Below, one piece after another: positions 37,047-47,279 of a stretch of DNA of 64,000 bases. The notes under the pieces were generated by a model that made no database searches, was not told the DNA's origin, and saw only the letters and a program-made list of their open reading frames with translations. How positions within the stretch are numbered: the stretch's first letter is position 1; the number at the start of each line of letters is the position of its first letter. The translations under genes and the position numbers were made by a program. The DNA is from Sipunculus nudus (lineage: Eukaryota > Annelida > Sipuncula > Golfingiida > Sipunculidae), in assembly GCA_026874595.1 (NCBI GenBank), contig CM049322.1, positions 32,756,340-32,820,339 of the forward strand. Direction: 5' to 3'.

Positions 37047-40000
37047 CAATTTTCTTTCAAGGAATATTTGCGCCTCCTTTGCACAGCCTTTTAATTATCC
37101 TCACTCATTTCTTATTTATTTACGCTTTCCTTTATACATCCACTTCACATTAGTCATGGGATTCCTGTTAACAGTTTAGGGCTGCTTTGAACTGGTATAC
37201 TAATAGAGTGAAATTCAAGGTGTTTTTTTTTCAAGGAATCTTTCAAACTAGCTACATTTATGCCCTTTCAAGGCATTGAAAATTCACACGATATTGTCAA
37301 AGATTTGATAGTTGTGGGATACCTGAACGTGGGAGAGCCCTGAAATAACCACTCGGAGAGAACACATATCAACACAAGCACACAAAACGGGGTATCCAAA
37401 TTCGTTTTCCTATTACAAGTCGCGATCTGTAAGGGGAATCTCACGGTAATAAATCGTGCGCATTTGACAAAGACAACCGTCCGCATTTGACAAAAACAAT
37501 AACTCCGTGCTGCAATGTGATTGATTTTATTATAGACGAGACCTATCGGACATTCATCTGTTTAACGTAAGTAAATTATATGCAAGATCCCTCTGTTGTC
37601 ATTCCGACATCAGCTGCAACATTATATAAGCCTTTTATGTACATAAACATCACTGTGCAACTAAAATGTAAGTTTGGACTTAACACTGAGGAAACCCTTC
37701 ACACAAGAAAACGAACTTGAAACTGAATTATCCCTGCTATTAGCGCCAACTAGTATTAGCCACCTGTATTACCGCTGAATATCCTGCATAGGTATAAAGA
37801 AACGTGTGGTAACGTTATATAAATATTATTAAAATGAATGACATGAAAGTAGATATTATTGTGTTCCCATAACAACAAATGTACTATTTATTTATTTTTA
37901 ACCATTCAGTCATTTTACAAAAATGGACTGGTCATTATGTTGGTTCTCGCACATACAATAATTTAAAATATATATCTTACAAGCACTACATTAATTTTTT
38001 GTAATTTTCTGTTATAAAAATACCAACACTTGATTTTGTTTTTGATTTGCTAGGCTGATCCACTGAGTACAAACTTTCTTCACTCGCTCATCCTGCAGTA
38101 TCTATATACTATAGTCTGTTCCACTGTTAAGTGCCCTTTGGTATTTGGTGATTTTTCTCTTAATCTTAAAAAAAAATATCATACAGACTAACACTAAAGC
38201 TGATGAGAGCCCAAAGGCCTATATAGGTCTGCCAAAGGTAAAATAACAGAAAAAAAGAGTAAGTGCTCCGGAAAATAAGAGCAGAAGTCTTTGAAACGAA
38301 GAGTGAAAAAAGAGAAATTTTCACATCAGTTTCCCAAATTTAACACAGATTGAATAAAGATGTGCTTCACATAGCACAACTGAATTTATATATATCGACA
38401 TATCATTCCCAAAGAAATATACGTTGAGCACATCCAAATTCATGAAGATTAGGGCATTCTCCACATGTTGTGACACATGCTTGACATTTGCACACAAAAA
38501 TGCAAAATGTCCCATTCTTGTTCTAAATAGAATGTTAAAGCAGAAGAGAAATAGTATATATCTGAGGGAAAACAAGTAATTATAGTCATTTTCATGGAAA
38601 TCCTAAAAAAGTGTCTCTTTTAAATAAGTGTGATTTGGCAGGCCTGTCTTTATGTGGCCCTGAAACCAACATTTATATTTTGCAGCCTTCTAGTTCTTCT
38701 GAATCTTGTGGTCAAGTGACATGGCGTCTGTCATAGGTTGGCAGCTTCACTTTGACGGTTATAATTTGTAGAATATTTAAAGCTTTTAACTGTAGTTTTT
38801 TTTAGCATATGAATAGTAGCAATGGGCCTGAGATGTAAAAATAAACTGTTTTCTCATATATTAATTTTAATAAATTATTGAAATATTTCACAAGGTTTTG
38901 GTCTCATTCCTCCATTGCAGCTTAGTTTTGGGAACTGATATGTTAATTTAAGAAAAGATTAAAAAAATTCACTGAGCGCTACACTGTGGAACAGACGAAC
39001 ATTGCCTGCAAAATATCTGGCTCAATCTGGGCATTGGTTTTTATATGAAGGACTACTACAGTCATCTAGTGGAAAAGGGACAAACTAATATTGAGAATCC
39101 GGAATTAGACTGGTCCCATGCTGAAATATGGTCATATTATGACCCTGTCATAATTAAGCAAGGAACCAGTCAATCTCTTGATGAATGAAACACCTCAGTG
39201 CATCCTCAACAATGTGAATTGAGTAATGATTTAGTTACCAAAGTTTGTCACTCAAATATAGTGACACTTAAAGATAGATGCCCTGCAATAAGACTGTGGG
39301 CTGGTTGGCTCACACCGATTAGTTGACACCTGGTCAGAATAAGTTTAACCTCAAACCCTCCATGTTGGCTACAGCTACTCACAATCAGTGTTCACAATAG
39401 TGTTTATTGTTGATAGACTGTCTAAATGGGGCGCCTCCATCATGATTTTGATTCTAAAGTTGGCACTATTTTGGTATCCATAATATAAGTACAGGAAAAT
39501 GGATTTTCCATCATCTACAGAAAACAAGCATTTTTGCTTGAGATATTTAAAGGACCAACTGAGAGCAAAAAAATGTAATTAAACACAACAGTACAAACTT
39601 GTAAAACATCAGGAGCTAAGTAAGCACCGGAGGTCAGGGGTCAACAACAGAATACAAACAGATGTACACAGAGCACCTGCAGTAATACTAACCCTGCTAA
39701 TGAAACTCACTGACTATGCTAAACTGATCAATATTAAATGACCAAAAGTCAAAACATATGTAATAGCTAATTAAATATGGTCAAATGGAGAAAAATGAGA
39801 TATGAAGAGCAGTAGTAACTATCACGTCTCATTTATCAACTCTAATACAAAAACATACGAAATTATAACTGCTTCATAATTGTACTGTTTCCTTAATGAA
39901 CAAATGCCTTTTAAAAAAAGTACGGCATGATCTTATTATTCAGTTTTGTAATAAGTGAAAGTGATGTAGTTACATCAGTATCATGTCTGTTTCAAAACTG

Positions 40001-40477
40001 TCACTCAAAAATTTTGAAAAGAGCAAAATGCAATAATAATTTGTATGTCTTTCAGTATACAAACCAAAAGTGAAAAACTGAGGAAACCATGAATAGGTCA
40101 AGGTAAATGACAAGAGTTAAATAATTTCCTAGACCCTGTGAATTTTACTTTTAACAAAATTTTCCAGTATTTACCATGAAGGATACCATTTTTTCTGTTG
40201 AGTATATCTGTAGTTCATCTCATTTTCTTATTTTTTTTTCAGTGATATGTGGATGCAGTGCAAAACCATACTTAAATACAGGATCCAAACCTTTCCAAAT
40301 TAACTTATTTCAGAAATCCAATGTCCCAAGATTGGGTTAGTAAGAATCATTAGACAATTACAGATCAGGGGTTTGTTTTATATTAAGAACAGAAATATGA
40401 AAGACAATTAATCTTGATACGTATCAGGACTGCCACATAAGGATCATGAACATTTCCATGGCAAATATTGTGCTACA
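37045..40477. other. no recognisable gene
   Basis: About 3.4 kb of AT-rich sequence without protein-like open frames or clear repeats. Confidence 0.5.
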
Positions 40478-40590
40478 TAGTGAAACCATGCCTAACGACC
40501 ACCTCATTTTAGCAACCACCTCAAAATAAATAACCACTTTTCACAGTGCCAACTGGTCCTGTTGGTGGTCATAATCACAAGGTTTCACTG
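40478..40590. mobile_element. pogo-like MITE, short copy
   Basis: Inverted ends TAGTGAAACC and GGTTTCACTG enclose about 90 bp with the 'gaccacc' and 'ggtggtc' words also found in the copy at 43,269. Confidence 0.45.
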
Positions 40591-41570
40591 AATTCCAAAT
40601 ACCAAATGTTGTGATATATATATATTTTTGTGGCATATCCAGTACTCCTGATATGTTAATTCTAGTGTTTTATAGCTTACTCATATGTCACATTAACATA
40701 TAATAAAAGATACAATTTTAGTCAGACTTTCCATACCTAAACACAATAAGTCCATTGTAAACTTTTTTTAAATATGCCCAATATTGATATTCATAATTAA
40801 TTACATTTATTTAAACTTATCTCAATATAATCAATCATGTCATGATCATTATAAAAATACAGTTGGAACATCAAATGGTTCCATCTGGATAATCTGACAG
40901 ATTCATTTTATATAAATTAGTTACCAGTAAAACTAACATTTCCCATAGTGCATTATTATTTCAATTTGAAGGTCAAAGGTCAGGGGTTATACAGTTTCAT
41001 CACCCACTGTTTAATAACACTTGATTTACCCTAATGCTACTAGTTCAGTGACTAAAAAAGAATTACAACCTACAAGAAGATAATATACTTAGGTATTGTG
41101 TTGAATATGTATGGCACCAATTTTTAGAACTCTTGTTCATTTTCAGATGTTGTTTCTGTAGTACAATAAAACCTGGCTTTGCAGCCACCCTGCTCCAATG
41201 ACCATCTTGCTTTTAACAGTCAAAGCAGTGGTTTTACAAGACAGGTTTCTACTTAACACAATCGAAAAGCTTGTTTGTCAGTTCTGACTTGAAGCTCAAG
41301 CCAGAGTAGTCATTTACTAGCACAACAGATGATATATTAGGTTCTGAAGGTGGCGCCACCTATGGATAAAGAAATAACCAAATAGTATGAGCATCTGAGC
41401 TCTCCACTCACAGCAATGCCACCTAGTTTGCATAATATGCAAAAATACCTAATTTGCATAATATGTAAATCACATTATGAAAGTATATGCACATAATTTG
41501 CATAAACCATTCCAAATCAGTCACTGTGTGTATATATGTTCTCGGCAGCTATTTACATATCGCACTGCCA

Positions 41571-41576
41571 TTTATT
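41571..41576 (-). terminator. candidate poly(A) signal of the RhoGEF gene
   Basis: This is an AATAAA on the minus strand about 320 nt past the stop codon, giving a 3' UTR of ordinary length. Other hexamers occur further left in this AT-rich flank, so the cleavage site is uncertain. Confidence 0.35.
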
Positions 41577-41802
41577 TCTCTCTGCAAATCACATATTTAA
41601 GGTAAAAGGATAGTGTGATATCTCATATACAATTTACAGTGATGTGTTGTAAGACAGACAACCAGTGTCTGTGTCCAATTACAAGTAGAGAAATGCTAAT
41701 TTACATACATACACCTATATACAAGAAGGCAGAGAAGGTATCTGGTTAATTTGCATAAAAGGTCAGGTGATCAACCAACTGACCAAATAAGGATGGCAGG
41801 TG

Positions 41803-41912
41803 TGTCAGGCGGTTTCCCCTGGGGGATTCCCTTACAAGTAACTCAAAATGAGGCTCCTGTCAGGCGGTTTCCCCTTGGGGAATCCCATATAAGCAGCTCA
41901 GAACGAGGCTCC
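41803..41912. repeat. ~55-bp tandem duplication spanning the RhoGEF stop codon
   Basis: Copies at about 41,803-41,857 and 41,858-41,912 both read 'tgtcaggcggtttcccct', then 'ggg', then 'attccc' or 'aatccc', and end '(a/c)gaggctcc'. The right copy contains the last codons and stop of the gene. The left copy, in the 3' UTR, repeats the same codons Gly-Ala-Ser-Phe-stop in silent form (GCC TCA TTT TGA against GCC TCG TTC TGA). Confidence 0.85.
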
Positions 41913-42241
41913 TGTGACTGTATTTCCTGTTGAGTCTGTATCTGTACCAGAACTGGGTTCCATGCTATCCGTGGACACATTCAAGTTAGCGTTTGCATCC
42001 GATATGCTTTCGAATTGTTCATGCACCTGTTGTATTGAAGACTCCTGCATAACCACGACACTTGTTGATTTGACAGCCTCGCTTTCACATTGCGCTGAAT
42101 CAACTTGCTGCCACATTTCCTGATCCGGTACCACCGTAGTCTCTTTGAACTCTGACACTGTTGCTGGGAGGTCACATGACCCTGTGGGCTGTTCTCCTGA
42201 CATTTGGTCGTGAGCTGATTCTGACTGTTGCACAATAAAAG
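41898..42241 (-). CDS. RhoGEF (ARHGEF11/12 type), last exon
   Basis: The acceptor ttttttatttcag is strong. Two bases complete an Ala codon, then 113 residues follow to TGA at 41,900-41,898. The sequence starts FIVQQSESAHDQMSGE and is acidic and Ser/Thr/Gln rich, ending SSGTDTDSTGN...GASF. It contains KETTVVPDQEMW, a motif shared with the two exons noted below. No folded domain is visible, so this is probably a disordered regulatory tail. The stop lies in a small tandem duplication. Confidence is high because the phase fits the upstream exon and the acceptor is clear. Confidence 0.88.
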
Positions 42242-42444
42242 CTGAAATAAAAAAATAAGACATGTTTTAATAAATATGCACCAACATAAATACATCAATT
42301 AAAATATTGGCCTCACAAAATTACTATTCCAAGCTTACTACAATGAGTAACTCAGATGATTCTGATAAGGCATTAAGTATATATATATACAAACAAAATA
42401 GAAATATATGTGAAATATTCAAGTGTAGTTTTTGCTGTGTTGTA

Positions 42445-42450
<6 letters not shown>

Positions 42451-42508
<58 letters not shown>
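42451..42508. repeat. (AT)n microsatellite
   Basis: About 29 AT repeats upstream of the last RhoGEF exon. The Tyr-Ile repeating frames on both strands are artefacts. Confidence 0.95.
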
Positions 42509-42511
<3 letters not shown>

Positions 42512-42798
42512 GTTCATACACACAATGTTATTACATAATTCATATATACTGATAAATACAGTTAAATCCAGCATTAAAAGCACTCTGCGTAAATCACACT
42601 ATGATGAATATTACATTTATTCACCTATAAGCATGCCAGACCCTTATATCAATATATAATATGACCATTTAGTGGTATCATGTTAACTTTATTTTTGTGT
42701 GTGTGTGTGGGGTGGGGGGACTCAAAAAGTGCTTGTGTCATAGAGTGATAAAATGTTAACTTGTATCACGTTGTGCGAGCATCATATGCAGTAGTTAC

Positions 42799-43015
42799 CT
42801 GAATCGGCACTAGAGGGCACCACAGTAGTTTCTTCTGGCTGCATCTCTAGCGCGTGCTCGTTATCTGAGGAGCCCACAGAGATATAACTGTTTGGTCGGC
42901 TGGCGTGTGATATGCTGTTACTTGAGGAGGCAACCTGGACGTCAGGTTCCTGACCTGAAAGCTCACAGGACATGGCCTGAGAGCTGACACTCATAGCATC
43001 CCGCTCCACATAACC
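42799..43015 (-). CDS. RhoGEF (ARHGEF11/12 type), penultimate exon
   Basis: The acceptor gtgtctttgcag is entered in phase 0. The exon encodes GYVERDAMSVSSQAMSCELS and on through NSISHASRPNSYISVGSSDN to EETTVVPSSADSG, leaving one base before the donor gtaact (phase 1). It is Ser-rich and probably disordered, with several possible phosphorylation sites. Its end VVPSSADSG resembles the end of the exon at 44,062-44,212 (VVPNSASPG) at the same splice phase. Confidence 0.88.
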
Positions 43016-43268
43016 CTGCAAAGACACAAAAACCCTCCATGACTGACAGAGCAGGTGTTATGTGAAAGTGTGCAAGATTAATGCAGGTTGTGGTCTAGAG
43101 AGATCTGCAATAACTGACAATCGGAAAGCTACAATTATCTATGGACAGCATTTCATTTAAACTGGAACAAGTACATGTTTTTTACTGAATTAACTTTATT
43201 ATCCAATAATAAAAAGTTTAGTGCAGAAAAAAATTAGCATATAGTTATTGATTTATCTCAGCAAAACA

Positions 43269-43445
43269 CAGTGGAAACCTGTCTGAAAGACCACCTGTCT
43301 TAAAAGCCCACGTCTATCAAGACCACCCTTGGGTACACTGGAACCATTCACAATGGTTATAACCAATCTGACTGATAAGACCATCCATGAATGAAGACCA
43401 CTTGTGGCCAGTCCCATGGGTGGTCTCATAACACAGGGTTCACTG
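43269..43445. mobile_element. pogo-like MITE in a RhoGEF intron
   Basis: Inverted ends CAGTGGAAACCTGT and ACACAGGGTTCACTG enclose repeated 'gaccacc', 'aagacca' and 'ggtggtc' words. It lies in the intron between 43,016 and 43,486. Confidence 0.5.
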
Positions 43446-43486
43446 TACCATAATGGAATCTACTCCTGTACTCCATAAGAACTTAC

Positions 43487-43608
43487 CCATAAATGACCAA
43501 GGTTTCTCTTGAGCCCCTTTGTCACGTCCCAGAGACTGTCTTTTGGCAGATACAAGTGGTTGGCAGAGACAGGTCTGTGTTCCTCAGAAACTAGGGCAGT
43601 AGCGCCCT
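43487..43608 (-). CDS. RhoGEF (ARHGEF11/12 type), internal exon
   Basis: Acceptor ttttgtgctgcag, phase 1 entry, 40 full codons, phase 0 exit at donor gtaagt. It encodes EGATALVSEEHRPVSANHLY then LPKDSLWDVTKGLKRNLGHLW. The second half looks amphipathic and moderately conserved in style (LWDVTKGLKRNL), perhaps a short helix. Its role is unknown. Confidence 0.85.
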
Positions 43609-43890
43609 CTGCAGCACAAAAATGAAATTGCATTAGTATAATGCAGTGGAGAGTAAAAATAGAATTTTAGGTAATTTAAATCCAATGTTTACAGTATCTT
43701 CTGAGGGGCATGTCTTTATAGGAGTTCTCAGTATCTCTTAGAAGTGTATGCAATGAACATTTTAAATTAAACGCATTTTAACAATTGTGTCAATGTTTTT
43801 ACTGAAAGATTATGTGAGGTTATAAGCAAGTCATTAGGACAGAGAAATGTAACATTTTCCTTGACATGAAAATTTGCATTGTGTGATTTG

Positions 43891-44035
43891 ATTGGCTCAC
43901 AAGTCATATGCTTCAATGTGATTGGCTGTGAGTTGGTGACTTTGCATTCTGACTGGCTGTAGGGATGAGACTGCATTTCTGTCATATGCTTCAATCTTAT
44001 TGGCTGTGAGTTGGTATAAAGCATTCTGATTGGCT
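43891..44035 (-). promoter_or_regulatory. cluster of CCAAT motifs in an intron
   Basis: On the minus strand AGCCAAT occurs at 43,891, 43,921, 43,999 and 44,029, with a variant AGCCAGT at 43,952, so neighbouring motifs are 30 or 31 bp apart. Part of the spacing comes from a ~78-bp local duplication beginning 'gtcatatgcttcaat'. Regular CCAAT spacing of about 31-33 bp is known for NF-Y-bound promoters. Whether this one is active is inference. Confidence 0.3.
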
Positions 44036-44061
44036 GTATGGATGAGACTGAGGATACACAC

Positions 44062-44212
44062 CTGGTGAAGCACTGTTTGGTACCACAGCGTCTGTAGAAT
44101 CACTGATAGTGGTCGCCCGCCTCACCAGCTCCGTCAGTCGATGTAGCTGTTGCTCCATCCCCATCACCAGCTCCCTCAAGTCTCTCTCTGATGACTCCAT
44201 CTCTCCTGCCAA
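44062..44212 (-). CDS. RhoGEF (ARHGEF11/12 type), coiled-coil exon
   Basis: Acceptor ttttgattgacag, phase 0 entry, phase 1 exit at donor gtgtgt. It encodes LAGEMESSERDLRELVMGME then QQLHRLTELVRRA, a heptad-like amphipathic helix, and a linker ending DAVVPNSASPG. ARHGEF12 also carries a helical segment with Leu/Glu spacing near its C terminus, a region reported to aid self-association in this family. The equivalence is inferred from position and pattern. Confidence 0.88.
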
Positions 44213-44894
44213 CTGTCAATCAAAACATGAATATTAATGAGCTATCAGGTTCATCATAAATATTCATGAGCAAAGAACTTGTACCTCAATAGTAAACTAT
44301 TAATTACAGTACATTCTCAATCAGTTTGAAATCTGTATTGTTGCACTGTTTTTTTTATGATAGGATTACACTGAATTGAAAAGACTTTAGATTTGTACCC
44401 GGTATTTTATTATAAAGGCCTACAGCTCTAAGCAAATCATGAGTGGTTGAGGGCATTGGGCTGTATTAGCATAAGGTACCATTATCTAAAAAGACCTATT
44501 TTTTTTAATTCAAACTTCTGAGAAAATAATGATTGAATTCTATTCTAACTAACTGAGAACATATGGTACATTAAATTCATAGTCATGCATTTTCATAAGC
44601 TTTAACATTTGCTGTTTGCAATTTATCATACTACTATAAAACTATGTATTTAATAGCAAACCAGAAAGTCCTGCATACTTGTGATTAATTAGACTGGAAA
44701 TGGGCCCTCTATACCTTATCATAATGAGCCAAAAAGAACTCTATACAAATGTCATACAATGAGATTAAATAATCATTAGCTATTTGTCAAGCTTAACATT
44801 AGCATGTTTTTAGCTGCATCTCAACACTTCACACTATTTCAGATTTGACCATACAAACATGTAATCACCTCAATGATGTAAATTTTATTATTAC

Positions 44895-45004
44895 CTCTGC
44901 TATATGTTCGTAATCTTGTCTCGGGACCTGGCAGAAGTCTGCTACCATCATCTGTTTCTCCTCCATGGCTTTGATGATTTCTTCATCTTTTCTCTTCAGC
45001 ATCT
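44895..45004 (-). CDS. RhoGEF (ARHGEF11/12 type), helical exon
   Basis: The acceptor gtgattgacag is entered in phase 1 and left in phase 0 at gtaata. It encodes EMLKRKDEEIIKAMEEKQMM then VADFCQVPRQDYEHIAE. This is a charged amphipathic helix followed by a V-P-x-x-D-Y-E-H-I motif. It has the compact, conserved look of a functional element rather than linker. Confidence 0.88.
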
Positions 45005-45611
45005 CTGTCAATCACAATTACAGTTGTCAATCACAACTGATGTCAATCACAATTACAGAGTAAATACAAAATAAAATCGACACATGGAATCCTGGAGCAG
45101 AGAATTTACATCTGCTTCCTGTTAATTTACTTATTTTAATATGAAAGCAAGGAAACCTTGCATATTATGCATATACAAGCTTATTACCTGTTCATTATTT
45201 TGTATTTAAAAAAATAATTCTAGTGTTATTTCGAATAAGATAGAGGGTGTAGCAAATTCATCCACTGGATATAAGGATGTAGTTTATGATAGATGGCGTT
45301 GGCAATAGCCCTTTTGCATAATAATGTCAAATATCTGAGCATTTATTTTGGGGAAATATAGAAAATGACCCCCCTTAGGGCACACTCATATGTAGTTCCC
45401 GACATTTCAAACCCCCTTAGAGTTTCATACTATGGTCAAGTGCCACCATCCCCTACTATAACACAGACATGTCTAAAGATTCAAATTCATTTGTATGATG
45501 GACTTTAGGGTCATAATGCCAGTGAATATTTAAACCAAAATTTTATTCATAAATACCAAGGGAAGGATAACTTCATACAGAAATGATTATAATTTCATTT
45601 CAGATACTCAC

Positions 45612-45778
45612 CTACAGATGTCACCACAGGTTCTGCCTTGTCTTCCAGGACGGACTGTGAAACAACAACCTCTGTTGGCTGTACAAACTCCGAAGCCTGT
45701 AGAACTTCCACCCGGGGCAGGTTCTCCAGTGAATCAAGGCTGCGGGTCTTTTTATGGCCGAAGATGACACTGTCACCT
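45612..45778 (-). CDS. RhoGEF (ARHGEF11/12 type), linker exon
   Basis: The acceptor gcctgttattttccag gives one base that completes a Glu codon. Then come 55 codons, GDSVIFGHKKTRSLDSLENL and PRVEVLQASEFVQPTEVVVS through EPVVTSV, leaving phase 1 at gtgagt. KKTRSLDSLENL is a basic Ser-containing stretch that could be a kinase or 14-3-3 site (by motif look only). Confidence 0.87.
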
Positions 45779-46007
45779 CTGGAAAATAACAGGCATGAAT
45801 ATAAATAAGTTGTTTATTAGTGGTGTGACAATAAATCAATTATGACAATGACTGGTCCCTTTCTGTCAAAAATGATTCATCAGTATGCATTTTTGCATGA
45901 CTGACCAAAAATAATCATGTAAATATATATATATAAACTTATTTATTTCACATGGATTATACAAATAGTTTTTAACACAAATTGCGGTACACTCTCCATG
46001 GCTCAAA

Positions 46008-46160
46008 TTGTGGCATATGGCAGACTGTATAGGTGGAGGAAACTGGAGAACCCGGAGAAAACCACTGGCCCTGAACGGGCAACTACAAGCCATTCTTATA
46101 GCTGGGTTGCCAGCGGAGAGAGCTGAGCATTTTACCTCTCGACTGTCCAGGCCCCAGGTA
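46008..46160. repeat. possible SINE-like interspersed repeat
   Basis: 'ggtggaggaaactggagaac', 'ccggagaaaacc' and 'ctgaacgggcaactacaagc' recall the conserved block of a repeat common in aquatic animals. It is GC-richer than the intron around it. There is no second copy in this window, so the call is by recollection only. Confidence 0.3.
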
Positions 46161-46191
46161 TGTACATGCACAGAAGTCATATTTACCAGAA

Positions 46192-46513
46192 ATGTGACTT
46201 ATATGACCAATATTCTAATCTATTAAGAGATATATGACCAATATTCTAATCCATTCAGAGATATATGACCAATATTCTAATCCATTCAGAGATATATGAC
46301 CAATATTCAAATCCATTCAGAGATATATGACCAATATTCTAATCCATTCAGAGATATATGACCAATATTCTAATCCATTCAGAGAATTATGACCAATATT
46401 CTAATCCATTCAGAGATATATGACCAATATGCTAATCCATTCAGAGATATGTGACCAATATTCTAATCTGAATTATTCAGAGATATATGACCAATATTCT
46501 TATCCATTCAGAA
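46192..46513. repeat. 31-bp minisatellite, about 10 copies
   Basis: The unit 'agatatatgaccaatattct' plus 'aatccattcag' is repeated with few changes, in the intron between two RhoGEF exons. Confidence 0.92.
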
Positions 46514-46757
46514 AAATAAGGAAGACTGGACACAAAGTAGCAACCTGCATAGAAACTAAACCTTGAATATAGCATGCAATTTATCATTAATCAGGATTTC
46601 GAAATAAAATTACTGAAAGTACAAAACTATTGAATTTTAAATAAATCAATGTTTTACTGAGTAATGATTTGCTTGTATGCCAACACAGGAGACAATACTG
46701 AGCAGGTTCCCACAGTTAACGTACATGTATGTATGATGTTTAAAAGCTCTAACTTAC

Positions 46758-46916
46758 TCTTCCATGCCGACCTGTTTGACCTCTGGGGTGTCATCGAAGA
46801 CAGGTGGTGCTGGTTCCGGCGTGGCCTCTCCAGCGGGGGGAACTGGTTTACTAGGTGGCCTTGAAGTTTTACCTTCCTTGGCCTTCTTTGCTGCTTCTTC
46901 TAAGTATTTGAACCAC
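46758..46916 (-). CDS. RhoGEF (ARHGEF11/12 type), end of PH helix and proline-rich linker
   Basis: The acceptor ttctgttttgttttag is strong. One base completes an Arg codon with the upstream exon, giving the junction DEKKR-WFKYLEEAAKKAKEGK. This is the C-terminal helix of a PH domain with its invariant Trp. A proline-rich linker follows (SRPPSKPVPPAGEATPEPAP), then FDDTPEVKQVGME and phase 2 exit at gtaagt. The linker could bind SH3 or EVH1 domains; that is inference. Confidence 0.9.
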
Positions 46917-47107
46917 CTAAAACAAAACAGAACATTACATATACCTCACTCTCCTGTAGTGAATGTAAACTGTGACCTGTAATATCTGATCACGTCGTAT
47001 AATAACTTTGAAATATCATTCTTTGGAAGATAGGCTTGAAAGAGTCACCCATAATTTGTGGAGGTCCCTGTTACTGGGACTGGGAATGAGAGATGGACAG
47101 GCAGTTT

Positions 47108-47176
47108 CGTCGTCATCATCATCATCATCAATTTGCATCATCATCATCATCATCATCATTTTCATCATCATCATCA
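47108..47176. repeat. (TCA)n trinucleotide repeat
   Basis: Interrupted TCA repeats give poly-Ser/Ile/Met/Asp frames that are not genes. Confidence 0.9.
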
Positions 47177-47279
47177 AGATTAATGTTATAATTGCTACCC
47201 ACATCAAAAGCAGGTATGTAAATACAGAGGAACCTATTATTCAGCACTCTGACCATCTTGAAGGCAAAATGTTTTAGAA

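Noticed and set aside
45866-46180. 104-codon minus-strand frame
   Set aside because: It falls in a RhoGEF intron over a likely interspersed repeat and does not fit the splice phases of the neighbouring exons.
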